Origin: Arthrobacter sp. SLBN-122
GTDB taxonomy: Bacteria > Actinomycetota > Actinomycetes > Actinomycetales > Micrococcaceae
Assembly (NCBI RefSeq): GCF_006715165.1
Contig: NZ_VFMS01000001.1
Coordinates: 2,294,001-2,358,000, forward strand
Direction of reading: 5' to 3'
Length of the DNA: 64,000 nt
Shown here: piece after piece, positions 43,394 through 53,400 of the stretch
Layout: every line of letters starts with the position of its first letter
Position numbering within the stretch: the first letter of the stretch is position 1
Made by a program: the position numbers and the translations under genes
The notes under the pieces: model-generated
Told to the model about the DNA's origin: nothing
What the model saw: only the letters and a program-made list of their open reading frames with translations
The model's database searches: none

Positions 43394-43866
43394 AATGCCC
43401 TCAGCAGGAGGCCAAGCACGGCGCCGTACGCAACGTGGGCGAGGATCGCCATGGCCGGGGTTTGGATGCCGTAGTTCAGGCCCAGCAGGCCCGGCGGTTC
43501 CAGCACCGCTGTGCTGGAGGGGCCCGCCCGGGTGGAAGCCATCCTTGGATGAACGCCGGGCAGCAGCGGCAGGATGACCGTCAATGCCACCCCCACGTGG
43601 AGCAGTCCCAACAGTGCGCCGATCCACCAGGTGGCCCTGCCCAGGAGTGCGAAAACCGCGGCATACCCCAGGGCGAAGACCTGGCCCACCGCGAGATGGA
43701 TGAAGAAGCCGGCAACCCGGGCCCGGTCGGGATCAGGCGTCACCAGGCTGCCCAGCACCAGCGGCAGGTCCAGCCGGGTCAGGCCGGCCATCTGGGCCGC
43801 AATCATGATGAGCGTCAGGAGGGCGGTTGCCAGGAGGCCGAAGAGCCCCCAACCTTGCCAGTCCAT
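43390..43866 (-). CDS. Four-helix integral membrane protein, hypothetical
   Basis: A 158-residue protein starting at MDWQGWGLFG, with about four membrane helices (WGLFGLLATALLTLIMIAAQ, FFIHLAVGQVFALGYAAVFA, WWIGALLGLLHVGVALTVIL, ILAHVAYGAVLGLLL). No transport motif is apparent. It is translationally coupled to the GH15 gene and divergent from the TetR gene. A membrane anchor or small permease related to sugar metabolism cannot be confirmed. Confidence 0.72.
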   Translation of the reverse strand: MDWQGWGLFGLLATALLTLIMIAAQMAGLTRLDLPLVLGSLVTPDPDRARVAGFFIHLAVGQVFALGYAAVFALLGRATWWIGALLGLLHVGVALTVILPLLPGVHPRMASTRAGPSSTAVLEPPGLLGLNYGIQTPAMAILAHVAYGAVLGLLLRAL

Positions 43867-43959
43867 CTCACACCGCCCAACCGTGTAGCCGCTGGGCCGG
43901 GGAGCTGCTTCCGCCGGAGGGGAAGCGAAGTTCTCTTTGATTGAGCATCGGTGCCTCGC

Positions 43960-44029
43960 TCTAAAAATAAGTATCTTGAATTTAGAACCGGCAGGCCAAA
44001 GTGTCAAGTAGGTATACTAGGTTACCTAC
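43960..44029. promoter_or_regulatory. Divergent operator region of the TetR gene
   Basis: GTAGGTA-N8-TACCTAC (44008-44029) is a perfect 7-bp dyad, typical of TetR-family operators, and covers TATACT (44013-44018), a good -10 element. A second dyad, TCTAAA-N15-TTTAGA, lies at 43960-43986 toward the divergent membrane-protein gene. Confidence 0.65.
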
Positions 44030-44049
44030 CGATGCCGTAAGGAGCCCCA

Positions 44050-44646
44050 ATGACCCTTTCAAGCCCTGCATCGCCGGGCCGCCGTCCTGCCCGCGAACTG
44101 CTGCTTGAGGCGGCCGCACGCCTTTTCTATGCGAATGGCGTGGCTGCCACGGGCATCGATGCGATCACCGCGGAAGCGGGAGTGGCTAAGAAGAGCCTTT
44201 ACAACAACTTCAGGTCAAAGGCGGATTTGATGGCCGCATACCTCGAAGCCCGGCACGGGGAATGGCTGGGGCTTTACCGCAACCGGCTGGAAGCGGCCGG
44301 CACTCCGCGGGAAGAGGTCCTGGCCGTCTTCGACGCCTACCTGGACCACGCCAACTTCGCCTACCAGAACGGTTTCAGGGGCTGCGGGCTGCTCAATGCC
44401 GCGGCGGAACTGCCGGCCGGGGATCCCGGCAGGGCTGCCGTGCGGCGCCACAAGGAACAGGTTCAGGAGCTCCTGTCGAAGCACGTGGCCGCGCTGTTGC
44501 CGGGCCGGGAAGAGCAGGCTCCTGGTCTTGCTGCACATTTGGCTTTCCTGCTTGAGGGAGCCATGGCCAGGGCGGGTCTCGAAGGAAACGATGCACCGCT
44601 GCGGGATGCCCGGTCCATCGCCACGCAACTCCTGGATGCCCTGTGA
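44050..44646 (+). CDS. TetR-family transcriptional regulator
   Basis: A 198-residue protein with N-terminal TetR helix-turn-helix ELLLEAAARLFYANGVAATG, then ITAEAGVAKKSLYNNFRSKADL. The C-terminal ligand domain (about 80-198) has a Cys in NGFRGCGLLNAA. The ATG follows AAGGAGCCCCA. The gene is coupled to the EamA transporter by a GTGA overlap, so it probably controls export of a small molecule together with its own expression. Confidence 0.92.
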   Translation: MTLSSPASPGRRPARELLLEAAARLFYANGVAATGIDAITAEAGVAKKSLYNNFRSKADLMAAYLEARHGEWLGLYRNRLEAAGTPREEVLAVFDAYLDHANFAYQNGFRGCGLLNAAAELPAGDPGRAAVRRHKEQVQELLSKHVAALLPGREEQAPGLAAHLAFLLEGAMARAGLEGNDAPLRDARSIATQLLDAL

Positions 44647-45626
44647 ACTACACGCCTCACCACCAGCAGGCCCGGCGTTGGGGAGCGTTGTCCGTCGTGG
44701 CAGCATCGATCCTCTGGGGGACCACCGGAACGGCGGCCACCTTCGCGCCGGCAGTGAGCCCGCTGGCCATTGGCGCCGTGGCCATGGGGCTGGGCGGACT
44801 GCTGCAGGCGGTGTACGCCGCGCGCCATATCGGCGCCCAGTGGGGCAGGCTTCATGCGCGGTGGCGCCTGGTGTTGCTCGGCGCGACGGCGGTGGCTGTC
44901 TACCCTCTGGCCTTCTACAGTTCCATGCACCTTTCCGGAGTGGCCGTGGGAACCGTGGTCTCCATCGGTTCGGCGCCGGTGGCCGCGGCCCTTATTGAAC
45001 GTTTCGCCGATGGAAAGCTGCTAAGCAGGCAATGGATTTTGGGGGCGATGGTTGGAATCGGCGGAGCCGCCCTGCTGTCCCTTGCCGGACATTCGCCAGC
45101 GCCCAACGAGCCGGGCCCCGGACCGGATTCCTGGACCTCGACGGCGGGAATCCTCCTGGGCCTGCTGGCCGGAACCACGTATGCCCTGTATTCCTGGGCG
45201 GCCCATCGCCTGACCGGCCAAGGTGTCACCTCCCGGGCCGCCATGGGGGCCGTCTTCGGGCTCGGCGGCATCCTCCTGATGCCGGTGCTTGCCGCGACGG
45301 GCGGCCCGCTGCTGGAGTCCTGGCAGGCCGCTGGTGTGGGCACTTATATGGCCGTGGTGCCGATGTTTGCCGGGTATCTGCTGTTTGGCTGGGGGTTGGC
45401 CCGGGTGGGGGCGAGCACGGCCACCGGCATCTCCCTGCTCGAAACCGTGGTAGCAGCCGTCCTGGCCGTATTCGTGGTGGGCGAACGGCTCCCGGCACTT
45501 GCCTGGCTTGGCGCCGCCGTCGTCCTGGCTAGCCTGTTCATCCTGACGCCGCGGCGGCAACCCGGGGCAGCAGAAGGGCGCCGCGCAGGCGCAACAGCTG
45601 CGCCAAGCGCACCACCACCCAGGTAA
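44643..45626 (+). CDS. EamA/DMT-family transporter
   Basis: A 327-residue protein with ten predicted membrane helices in two EamA repeats. The first opens ASILWGTTGTAATFAP and ends near TVVSIGSAPVAAALIERF. The second spans about 175-300 with ASTATGISLLETVVAAVLAV and EXXP-like GERLPALAWLGAAVV. The GTG start overlaps the TetR stop. Such carriers export amino acids, metabolites or drugs. The Pro/Ala-rich tail is probably unstructured. Confidence 0.9.
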   Translation: MNYTPHHQQARRWGALSVVAASILWGTTGTAATFAPAVSPLAIGAVAMGLGGLLQAVYAARHIGAQWGRLHARWRLVLLGATAVAVYPLAFYSSMHLSGVAVGTVVSIGSAPVAAALIERFADGKLLSRQWILGAMVGIGGAALLSLAGHSPAPNEPGPGPDSWTSTAGILLGLLAGTTYALYSWAAHRLTGQGVTSRAAMGAVFGLGGILLMPVLAATGGPLLESWQAAGVGTYMAVVPMFAGYLLFGWGLARVGASTATGISLLETVVAAVLAVFVVGERLPALAWLGAAVVLASLFILTPRRQPGAAEGRRAGATAAPSAPPPR

Positions 45627-45923
45627 TTAACCGGTGATTTGCCGGCCCCCGCTCCGGGCCAGCAGCGTGGGACCGAGCAGCAGGCAGGCACCCAGCCCCA
45701 GCAACAGAACCCCCAGCACCACCGCGCCGGGAGCCGGCAGCCCGGCCCCTGCAATGATGAGCACCAGGCCGACCAGCGCCGCAGCCGTCCCCGGGAACAG
45801 CCCGGGGGGGAAACGGCGCGCCGGATAGCCGGACAGCAGTTCCATGGCCAGATGCGGATCGTCCGCGATCAGCCCCAGTTCCAGCTCCTTGAGCAGGCGT
45901 CGCTCCTCATCGGACATTGGCAT
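45627..45923 (-). CDS. DUF3040 family membrane protein
   Basis: A 98-residue protein. The N-terminal MSDEERRLLKELELGLIADD is the DUF3040 signature, followed by two membrane helices (AAALVGLVLIIAGAGL and AVVLGVLLLGLGACLLLG). Small proteins of this family are common in Actinobacteria and have no assigned function. Its stop codon directly abuts the stop of the EamA gene on the other strand. Confidence 0.8.
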   Translation of the reverse strand: MPMSDEERRLLKELELGLIADDPHLAMELLSGYPARRFPPGLFPGTAAALVGLVLIIAGAGLPAPGAVVLGVLLLGLGACLLLGPTLLARSGGRQITG

Positions 45924-46019
45924 GGCGGGCCCCTGTTTCCTTGGGCAGCGGTATCGGTATCGACCGTAGGAGTCTTCTACCGGTTAGTCAATAGTCCCGG
46001 GCGCAGGGCTGGAAGCGAC

Positions 46020-47066
46020 CTACCGCCGTCGCAATTCCGCGAACTCGATGGACGGGACAATGGCGCCCGCGTCCCTTTCCACGAAGTTGATTCCCGGCGG
46101 CACCAGCTCATCGATGGCGTCCAGTACGGTCTCGCCCAGCTGGACATCCGCCGCACGCAGGTACGCCTGGAGGTGCTCGCTGCTGCGCGGGCCGATGATC
46201 ACGCTGCTGATGGCGGGATGGGTCAGGGCAAAGCCCACGGCCAGGTCCACCAGGGACAGCTCCAGCTTGTCCGCCAGCCGGGCGAGCGAGTCAGCGGCAA
46301 GCAGCTTCCGCTCACTCGAGGGCCCGGAGATGTCGTAGCGGCCGGGCAGTGTGTGCACCCGGGTGGGCGGCTTGCCTGATTCGAGGACAAAGCTGCCGGA
46401 CAGCCAGCCGCCAGCCAGCGGACCGTAGGCGAGCACGCCAAGGCCGTACTGCTGGGCGATTGGCAGGACGTCCCGTTCATTGCCACGGACCAGCATGCTG
46501 TACGGAACCTGGTTGCCCAGCGGCGGGATCAGGTGGTTCGTGGTAGCGAGCCACTGCGCCTCCACGAGCTGCGCCGGCGTGAATACCGAGGTGCCGTAAT
46601 ACAGGATCTTGCCTTGGCGGATCAGGTCGTTAAGGGTGGTGATGGTCTCCAGGACGTCCGTGTTGTAGTCCGGCCGGTGCGCTTGGTACAAGTCGATGCG
46701 GTCTGTCTGCAGCCGTCGGAGGCTGCCCTCGACGGCCTGCATGATCCAGCGCCGGGAGTTCCCGGAGTGTGCCGGATTGGGACTCATCTGGCCGTGGAAC
46801 TTGGTGGCCAGGAAGACGTCGTCCCGGCGGCCGCGCAACGCGCGGCCCACCACCTGCTCGGACTCGCCCTGGGAGTAGACGTCAGCGGTGTCAATTGCCG
46901 TGATGCCGGCATCCAGGGCCGCATGGATGATGCGGATGCTTTCATCCGCACCGGTGGGGGCGCCCTGGGAGCTTCCGTTCCCCTCGCCGAAATTCATGGT
47001 GCCAAGGGTGAGGGGACTGATGGGGGTTCCCGACCGTCCGAACACCCGCAGTTCACTCAGGCTCAT
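46020..47066 (-). CDS. Aldo/keto reductase
   Basis: A 348-residue (beta/alpha)8 oxidoreductase of the YajO/Gfo-like AKR branch. The start follows GGAGGAAACCGCAG. Catalytic residues: Asp and Tyr in AIDTADVYSQGESE, Lys in VFLATKFHG and His in LYQAHRPDYNTD. NADP contacts are in SSVIIGPRSSEHLQAYL. The substrate is unknown. It is divergent from the ANTAR regulator gene. Confidence 0.9.
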   Translation of the reverse strand: MSLSELRVFGRSGTPISPLTLGTMNFGEGNGSSQGAPTGADESIRIIHAALDAGITAIDTADVYSQGESEQVVGRALRGRRDDVFLATKFHGQMSPNPAHSGNSRRWIMQAVEGSLRRLQTDRIDLYQAHRPDYNTDVLETITTLNDLIRQGKILYYGTSVFTPAQLVEAQWLATTNHLIPPLGNQVPYSMLVRGNERDVLPIAQQYGLGVLAYGPLAGGWLSGSFVLESGKPPTRVHTLPGRYDISGPSSERKLLAADSLARLADKLELSLVDLAVGFALTHPAISSVIIGPRSSEHLQAYLRAADVQLGETVLDAIDELVPPGINFVERDAGAIVPSIEFAELRRR

Positions 47067-47233
47067 CTGCGGTTTCCTCCATTCAGTTGCCGTGCCTTGG
47101 ATCGTCATGAGGCTACACAGCTGGGAGGGAGCACCGCAGATTTCCGCCTTAGTCCTTCTCTTTTCGTCGCACAGAGTAACCGGGGCCAGCGGGGATGACG
47201 TTTTGTGGCGCGCAAACGGCCGGGCATCATGCC

Positions 47234-47239
47234 TATATT
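47234..47239 (+). promoter_or_regulatory. Candidate -10 element of a leaderless ANTAR gene
   Basis: TATATT ends 5 bases before the ATG at 47245. There is no good ribosome site apart from the G-run between them, and no clear -35 element, so transcription probably starts at or near the ATG. Confidence 0.4.
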
Positions 47240-47244
47240 GGGGG

Positions 47245-47979
47245 ATGGGAACCATCAAGAGTGACGACCAGTTCGTCCAGCTGCACGACCTCATCATCGG
47301 CAGCAGCAACGTGGCTGACTTCCTGACGGAGCTGTCCACTTTTGCGGCTTCCACACTCAGCGATGACGCAGGCGCGCCCATCGAGTGCGGGGTGACCCTC
47401 CGGCGCCGCAAACGCAATGTCACCATTGCCGGCAGCAGTGAACGCGCGGTGGTCCTGGACAAGCTGGAGCAGGCCCTGGGGGAGGGCCCGTGCCTCGCGG
47501 CGCTGGAGGTCATGAGGCCCATGGTCCTGTCCAACGTGGAGACTGATAACCGCTGGCCCAACTACCAGAAAGTCCTGGCCGAGAATGGCTGCGGCAGCGT
47601 CCTGGGCGTCCCCCTTGCCCTGGACGAGCACCAGTCCGCGGCGTTGAACTTCTTTGCCGCGGAGCCGGACGTCTTTGCTCCCGACACCGTCCACCGGGCT
47701 GAAGCGTTTGCCGATCTCGCATCCCGCGCACTGCGGCTGGCGCTGCGGATTGCCGATACCCAGAACCTCGCGGATGACCTAAGGGCGGCCATGGCGAGCC
47801 GTACCACCATAGACCTTGCCTGCGGCGTGATCATGGGCCAGAACCGGTGCAGCCAGGACGAGGCCATGGCCCTGCTCACCAAGGCGTCGAGCCACCGGAA
47901 CCAGAAGCTGCGGGACGTTGCCGCCGGGATCCTGGGCCGGGTCAGTGACGGGGCAGTGAGCACGCACTTCGATCCGTAG
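47245..47979 (+). CDS. GAF-ANTAR domain RNA-binding antiterminator
   Basis: A 244-residue protein with a GAF sensor domain (about 15-165; GEGPCLAALEVMRPMVLSNV and VLGVPLALDEHQSAALNFF) and a C-terminal ANTAR domain (about 175-235; IDLACGVIMGQNRCSQDEAM). ANTAR domains bind dual hexaloop RNA hairpins and prevent transcription termination. GAF-ANTAR proteins are common in Actinobacteria. No target RNA is obvious nearby. It appears monocistronic. Confidence 0.9.
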   Translation: MGTIKSDDQFVQLHDLIIGSSNVADFLTELSTFAASTLSDDAGAPIECGVTLRRRKRNVTIAGSSERAVVLDKLEQALGEGPCLAALEVMRPMVLSNVETDNRWPNYQKVLAENGCGSVLGVPLALDEHQSAALNFFAAEPDVFAPDTVHRAEAFADLASRALRLALRIADTQNLADDLRAAMASRTTIDLACGVIMGQNRCSQDEAMALLTKASSHRNQKLRDVAAGILGRVSDGAVSTHFDP

Positions 47980-48141
47980 GCCGTGCCCGGGACCTGTCAA
48001 GACCCGCCCGCGTGCAGTCCGGGTTTCGCCTCCGCGCCGCCCTGCAATAATCTGAACCAACGGTTGTGCACGGGGGTGTCGGCGCCCGGTACAACAGCAG
48101 CACTGTAAGTTCCGGGACCATCACAGACGAGGCGGACGCCC

Positions 48142-50364
48142 ATGACGGCTTCAGACCAACAGCATGCAGAACGGCCAACCACCACGGCAGGGCCTCCAGC
48201 CACTGCCCCTGGGCCGGTCGATCCGCACCTGCTGCAGCGGCTGGCGGACGCGCACGGCGTGGGCACGTCCTTTCAGGGCTGGGACGGGCTTCCGCACGCC
48301 GTTGCCCAGGAGACGCTGATCAAGGTGCTGGCCGCCCTCGGCGTTGAGGCGCACACCAACGGGCACGTCGAGGCTGCCCTTGCGGAAGCGGAACTGGCGC
48401 CGTGGCGGCGGATGCTGCCGCCCGCCGTCGTTATCAAACAGGGCGAGCCGGCCCAGGTGCCGGTCCACGTCCGTGACGGTGCCACTGCGCGCCTTGCCGT
48501 CAGCCTGGAAGGGGGAGCCGGGGAGCGGGCGGCGGTCCAGCAGGATCTCTGGGTCCAGCCCAAGGAGGTCGACGGCGTGTCCATGGGACGTGCCACATTC
48601 TCCCTTCCCGAGGACCTTCCTTTGGGCTGGCACACCCTGCACGCGGAGTCGGAAGGTGCCACCGCCACCGCCACCCTGGTAGTGACGCCGGCACGGCTGG
48701 CCACGGCAAAGCCGCTGGAGGAACGCCGCGGCTGGGGGCTGGCCACGCAGCTGTATTCGGTCCGCTCAAAGCGGTCGTGGGGCATCGGCGACTTTGCGGA
48801 CCTGGCCGATCTGGCCGCCATCAGCGGCGCACGGGGCGCCGATTACGTACTGGTGAACCCGCTGCACGCGGCTGAGCCCGTTCCGCCGGTCCAGCCTTCG
48901 CCCTATTCGCCGTCCACCCGCCGTTTCTTCAACCCGCTGTACATCCGCGTTGAGGCCATTCCTGAGCTCGCTTACCTGAAGCCGCGCAGGCGCGCCGCCG
49001 TGGAGAAGCTTCGCGACGAAGTGTCCGGCCTGAACAGGGAGGGCGCCCGCCTGGACCGCGACGCCGTTTATGCCGCGAAGCTGCAGGCACTGGAAATGCT
49101 CTACCACACGCGCCGTTCACCCGCCCGGCAGGCCGCCTTCGACGAGTTCTGCCGCGTTTCCGGCAGCGGCCTGGAGGACTTCGCGCTGTGGTCGGCCATC
49201 CGCGAGGACCTGGCGCCGGACGATCCGCTCTGGAAAGACCCCGCCTACGCCATCGGAACCCCGGAAGCGGAAGCCCTCCGCACCAAGCTGGCGGACCGGA
49301 TCGGATTCCACCGCTGGCTGCAGTGGATCTGCGACGAACAGCTGGAAAACGCACAGCGGGCTGCCCTGCGGTCGGGCATGCGGATGGGCGTGGTGCACGA
49401 CCTCGCGGTGGGCGTGGACCACAGCAGCGCCGACGCTTGGACGCTGCGCGGCGTGCTGACCCCCAACACCAGCGTGGGGGCCCCGCCGGACATGTACAAC
49501 CAGCAGGGCCAGGACTGGGGACAGCCGCCGTGGCACCCCGCCCGGCTGGCCGAGGCGGGATACGAACCGTTCCGCAACATGCTGGCCAACGTGCTCCGGC
49601 ATGCCGGCGGCATCCGTGTGGACCACATCCTGGGCCTGTTCCGGCTGTGGTGGATTCCCATGGGGAATGCTCCGGGGGACGGCGCGTACGTCCGCTACGA
49701 CCACGAGGCATTGATCGGCATCCTCGCCCTTGAGGCGCACCGTGCCGGCGCCGTGGTGATCGGGGAGGACCTGGGCACCTTCGAGCCATGGGTGCGTGAC
49801 TACCTTGCGGCCCGCGGGATCCTTGGCACGTCCATCCTTTGGTTTGAGTACGACGGCGATTCGCCCCTTGCGCCGGAAAAGTACCGCACGCAGGCACTCG
49901 CCAGCGTCAACACCCACGACCTCCCGCCCACCGCCGGTTACCTCGCCGGAGACCACGTGGGGCTGCGGAGCCGGCTGGGCCTGCTGGAGCGGTCCGAGCA
50001 GGAGGAGCGGGCGGAGCACAACGCGTCCCTGGAGAAGATGTTCGCACTGCTGCGTGAACGAGGTTACCTCTCCGAAGGCGCGGCCGGTGGTGCTCAGGGG
50101 CAGGCATCGGAGGAGCACACCATCGAGGCGCTGCACCTCCTGCTGGCCCAGGCGCCGTCGGTACTGCTCGGCGTGGCCCTGGTAGATGCGGTGGGGGAGC
50201 GGCGGGTCCAGAACCAGCCCGGAACCACGGAGGCCCTCTACCCCAACTGGCAGGTGCCGTTGGGCGGCCCGGACGGCAAGCCCGTCTACCTCGATGACCT
50301 TCCCGGGAACAAGCGGTTCAACTCGCTGCTTGCGGCGGTGGAGGGAGCCCTGCACGGCTCCTAA
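48142..50364 (+). CDS. malQ: 4-alpha-glucanotransferase (amylomaltase)
   Basis: A 740-residue GH77 enzyme. An N-terminal extension with beta-sandwich (about 30-185) precedes the barrel, a layout usual for actinobacterial MalQ. GH77 motifs: RGWGLATQLYSVRSKRSWGIGDF, YSPSTRRFFNPLYI, GGIRVDHILGLFRLWWIP with the nucleophile Asp, VIGEDLGTFEPWV with the acid Glu, and VNTHDLPPTAGY with the third Asp. It transfers glucan segments between malto-oligosaccharides. A strong terminator follows. Confidence 0.95.
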   Translation: MTASDQQHAERPTTTAGPPATAPGPVDPHLLQRLADAHGVGTSFQGWDGLPHAVAQETLIKVLAALGVEAHTNGHVEAALAEAELAPWRRMLPPAVVIKQGEPAQVPVHVRDGATARLAVSLEGGAGERAAVQQDLWVQPKEVDGVSMGRATFSLPEDLPLGWHTLHAESEGATATATLVVTPARLATAKPLEERRGWGLATQLYSVRSKRSWGIGDFADLADLAAISGARGADYVLVNPLHAAEPVPPVQPSPYSPSTRRFFNPLYIRVEAIPELAYLKPRRRAAVEKLRDEVSGLNREGARLDRDAVYAAKLQALEMLYHTRRSPARQAAFDEFCRVSGSGLEDFALWSAIREDLAPDDPLWKDPAYAIGTPEAEALRTKLADRIGFHRWLQWICDEQLENAQRAALRSGMRMGVVHDLAVGVDHSSADAWTLRGVLTPNTSVGAPPDMYNQQGQDWGQPPWHPARLAEAGYEPFRNMLANVLRHAGGIRVDHILGLFRLWWIPMGNAPGDGAYVRYDHEALIGILALEAHRAGAVVIGEDLGTFEPWVRDYLAARGILGTSILWFEYDGDSPLAPEKYRTQALASVNTHDLPPTAGYLAGDHVGLRSRLGLLERSEQEERAEHNASLEKMFALLRERGYLSEGAAGGAQGQASEEHTIEALHLLLAQAPSVLLGVALVDAVGERRVQNQPGTTEALYPNWQVPLGGPDGKPVYLDDLPGNKRFNSLLAAVEGALHGS

Positions 50365-50382
50365 GCGGGAAATGGAAGCAAC

Positions 50383-50425
50383 CAGGCCCCGCCGCTTTGG
50401 TAAGCGGCGGGGCCTGTTGCTTTTT
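50383..50425 (+). terminator. Rho-independent terminator of malQ
   Basis: A perfect 15-bp GC-rich stem (50383-50397 with 50402-50416) with a 4-base loop, followed by TTGCTTTTTGCTT. It lies between malQ and the converging amylase gene and may serve both strands. Confidence 0.92.
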
Positions 50426-50450
50426 GCTTGCCTTATATCGGAGGGTGAAC

Positions 50451-53400
50451 CTAACCCGCCGTGATCACGTGGGTGAAGTGGTCGTAACGGAAGGTGACCG
50501 GGCCGCCGTCGTGCTCAAACACGATGTTGGCCCCCGGCGTTGCCCCACCGGCCCCGTAACTGACGTCCCACGATTTATTGAGGGCCGCCTTGAACTCGTA
50601 GCTTCCCGCCGGCAGGTCCGGAACGGAGAGCTTCCACACGAGGTCGGCCGGGTCCAGCACCAGCTGCGCCTGGCCACAGGCAGGCTCCCAGTCCGAGGTG
50701 CAGCCCAGCTCGCTGTCCATGCTCCCGGCAGCGGCCACCGCGGCCGGCTGCTGTGAGGCATAGACGGCGCTCAGCAGGTGCGTGCTGTTGTCGTAGCGGA
50801 AGGTCACAGGCCCGCCGGGGTGGTCCAGCACGATGTTCTGCCCGTTCAGCTGGCCGTCGGCGCCGTAGTTTTCGTCCCAGCCGCCGTTGAGTGCCGCCTT
50901 GTACTCGTACTTGCCGGCCGGGAGGTCTACGGTCAGCCGCCAGATGCGGTCAGCTGGATCCAGGGTCATCCGTGCCTTGCTGCAGCCAGGATCCCAATCT
51001 GCGCTGCAGCCCATTGCCTGGTTCAGGGACCCGGCCACCGTGACGGAGTCGGGCTGCGGGGCCTGCCCAACCGTGACGGTCCTGGTGTCGCTGGTGACGT
51101 TGAAACCCGGGCCGGCCATCGTTGCGCGGTACTGGACCTTGGTGCCGTCGGCCAGGGCGGAGACGTCGTCAGTTGCGGAGTAGACGGGCGACGACGAGTC
51201 GGTGCCCACCGCGGTCCAGCCGCCGCCGCCAACACTGCGTTCGAAGGACACCACGTGGCTGGCCTTTTCCGGATCAGCTGTGGCGCTGAGCTCAACCTTG
51301 CCTTCCACGCTGCTGCCCTCGGCGGGCTTTTGCAGGGTGACGACGGGTGCGGGAACGCTTGCTGATCGGCTTTGGCTGGTGGCGGCATGCCCACCGTTGT
51401 CCAGCACGGTGGCGCGGTACTCCAGCGGCGTGCCGGCGTCCAGCGCCGCAACGTCGTGGAACACCTGGTACGGCGCGGTGTCGTCCGTGCCGATGGGCTG
51501 CCACTGGCCGCCGGCCGTCTTCGCCTCAAAGGTGACCTCGTAGAACGAAGCACCGTCGACGTCGGCCGTTACGTTGATGCGTCCGTTGTCATCCGGTGCG
51601 GCGGCCGGCTGCTGGAGGGCGACGGCGGGAGCCTCCTTGGAGTGCGGGATCCGTCCCGAGGATTCGTAGACGACGGCGGAGAGCGGCGGGACGGTCACGG
51701 TCAGTTTGGCGTCGTCCGAGGTTTTGGCTTCGTCGACGCCCTCGCCGTAAATTCGCGTGTAGCTGCGCTTGGCGATGTAGGTGGGGACCTCCGCTGTCTG
51801 CGGCTGGGCGCTGTTGTTCAGGGCCACCACGTATTCGCGCTGGTCCTGCCCGTCGGTGCGGGAGAAGGCGTAGATGCCGGGCCCGTCGGAGGCGTAGCGG
51901 TGCTGGTGCGCCCCGTTCCGAAGTGCCGGGTGCTCCTTGGTAAGGGCGGCCAGTTCACCGATCTTGGCGTAGAGGGGGTGGCCCGGGTTGAAGTTGTCGG
52001 TGGCGTGGGTGGCGTCCGTGCCCAGCAGGTCGTCGTCCAGGTACTCCGGCACCTTGCTGGCGAAGAGCGTCTGGCGAGCGTCCTGGTCGCCGCCGGGGCC
52101 GGTAAAGCCCTGTTCGTCACCGTAGTAGACCACCGGGTTGCCGCGGGAGAAGTACATCAATTCGTGCGCCAGTCCATCGCGGGCCACCTTCTCGGCGTCG
52201 CTTGCGGCCGGGTTGTCCTGGGCGATGAAGCTGCCGATGCGGCCCATGTCGTGGTTGCCCAGGAAGGTGGGCAGCTCGTAGACGTTGGAGTCGGCGTCGG
52301 TGTACCAGTCGTCGCCGGCGAAGAAGGCCTGCAGCGCCTTGGCGTCCTGGCTCTTGGAAGCAAAGTTGCGGGCAGCATCCTGGAAGGGGAAATCCAGCAC
52401 GGCCTGCATCTTATTGCGGGTGGTGAACTGCGACGTGAAGCTCTTGGTGGTGTCAAAGACTTCGCCGAACATGAAGAACTCGTCCTTGCCGTGTTCCTTG
52501 GCATAGTTGAGGACATTTGGGCCGAACTCCTGCCAGAACTCGTCATTCACGTGCTTCATGGTGTCGATCCGGAAACCGTCCACGCCAAAGTCGCCGATCC
52601 AGGACTTGTAGATGTCCTCCATGCCGTGCACCACCTTGGGGTTCTCGGTGAAGAGGTCATCAAGGCCGAAGAAGTCGCCGTACATGGAGTCTTCACCGGT
52701 GAAGGTGGTGTCGCCGCGGTTGTGGTAGAGCGTGGGGTCGTTCAGCCAGGCAGGGACCTTGAGGTTTTCTTCACCGGGGGCCAGGAGTGGCTTGTAAGGG
52801 AATGATGTGTTCGCGTCCAGCTTGGGGAAGGTTCCGGTGCCGGCGTAGTCGCGGTCATCGAATGCTTCGCCCGAGGCCGTCTTGTAGGGGAAGGCGTCCT
52901 TGGAGGCGTAGCCTTTACGGGCGCCCTCCTGGTAGCCGATAACGTCCGCCGTGTGGTTGGTGATGATGTCGAAGTACACCTTCATGCCGCGGGCGTGGGC
53001 CTCCTGGATCAGGGCTTTGAGCTCGTCGTTGGTGCCCAGGTGCGGATCGATCTGGGTGAAGTCGGTGACCCAGTAGCCGTGGTAGCCGGCTGACTTGTCC
53101 TCCGGCTGTACAGCCTTGTTCTTGAAGCTGGGGGTCAACCAAATGGATGTGGTGCCCAGGCCCTGGATGTAGTCAATCTTGTTGCGCAGGCCGGCCAGGT
53201 CGCCGCCGTTGTAGAAGCCCTTCTTTTCGGGGTCGAATCCGGAGACCATCGGGTCAGGCCCCAGGCCGCCCTGGTCATTGGCGGTGCTGCCGTTGCTGAA
53301 GCGGTCTGCCATGACGAAGTAGAAGTTCTCGTCCGTGACGGGACCGCGGAGCGAATGGAGTGCGGAGGAGGAGCCCTGGCCTCGGCTGCCGGGATTCTTT

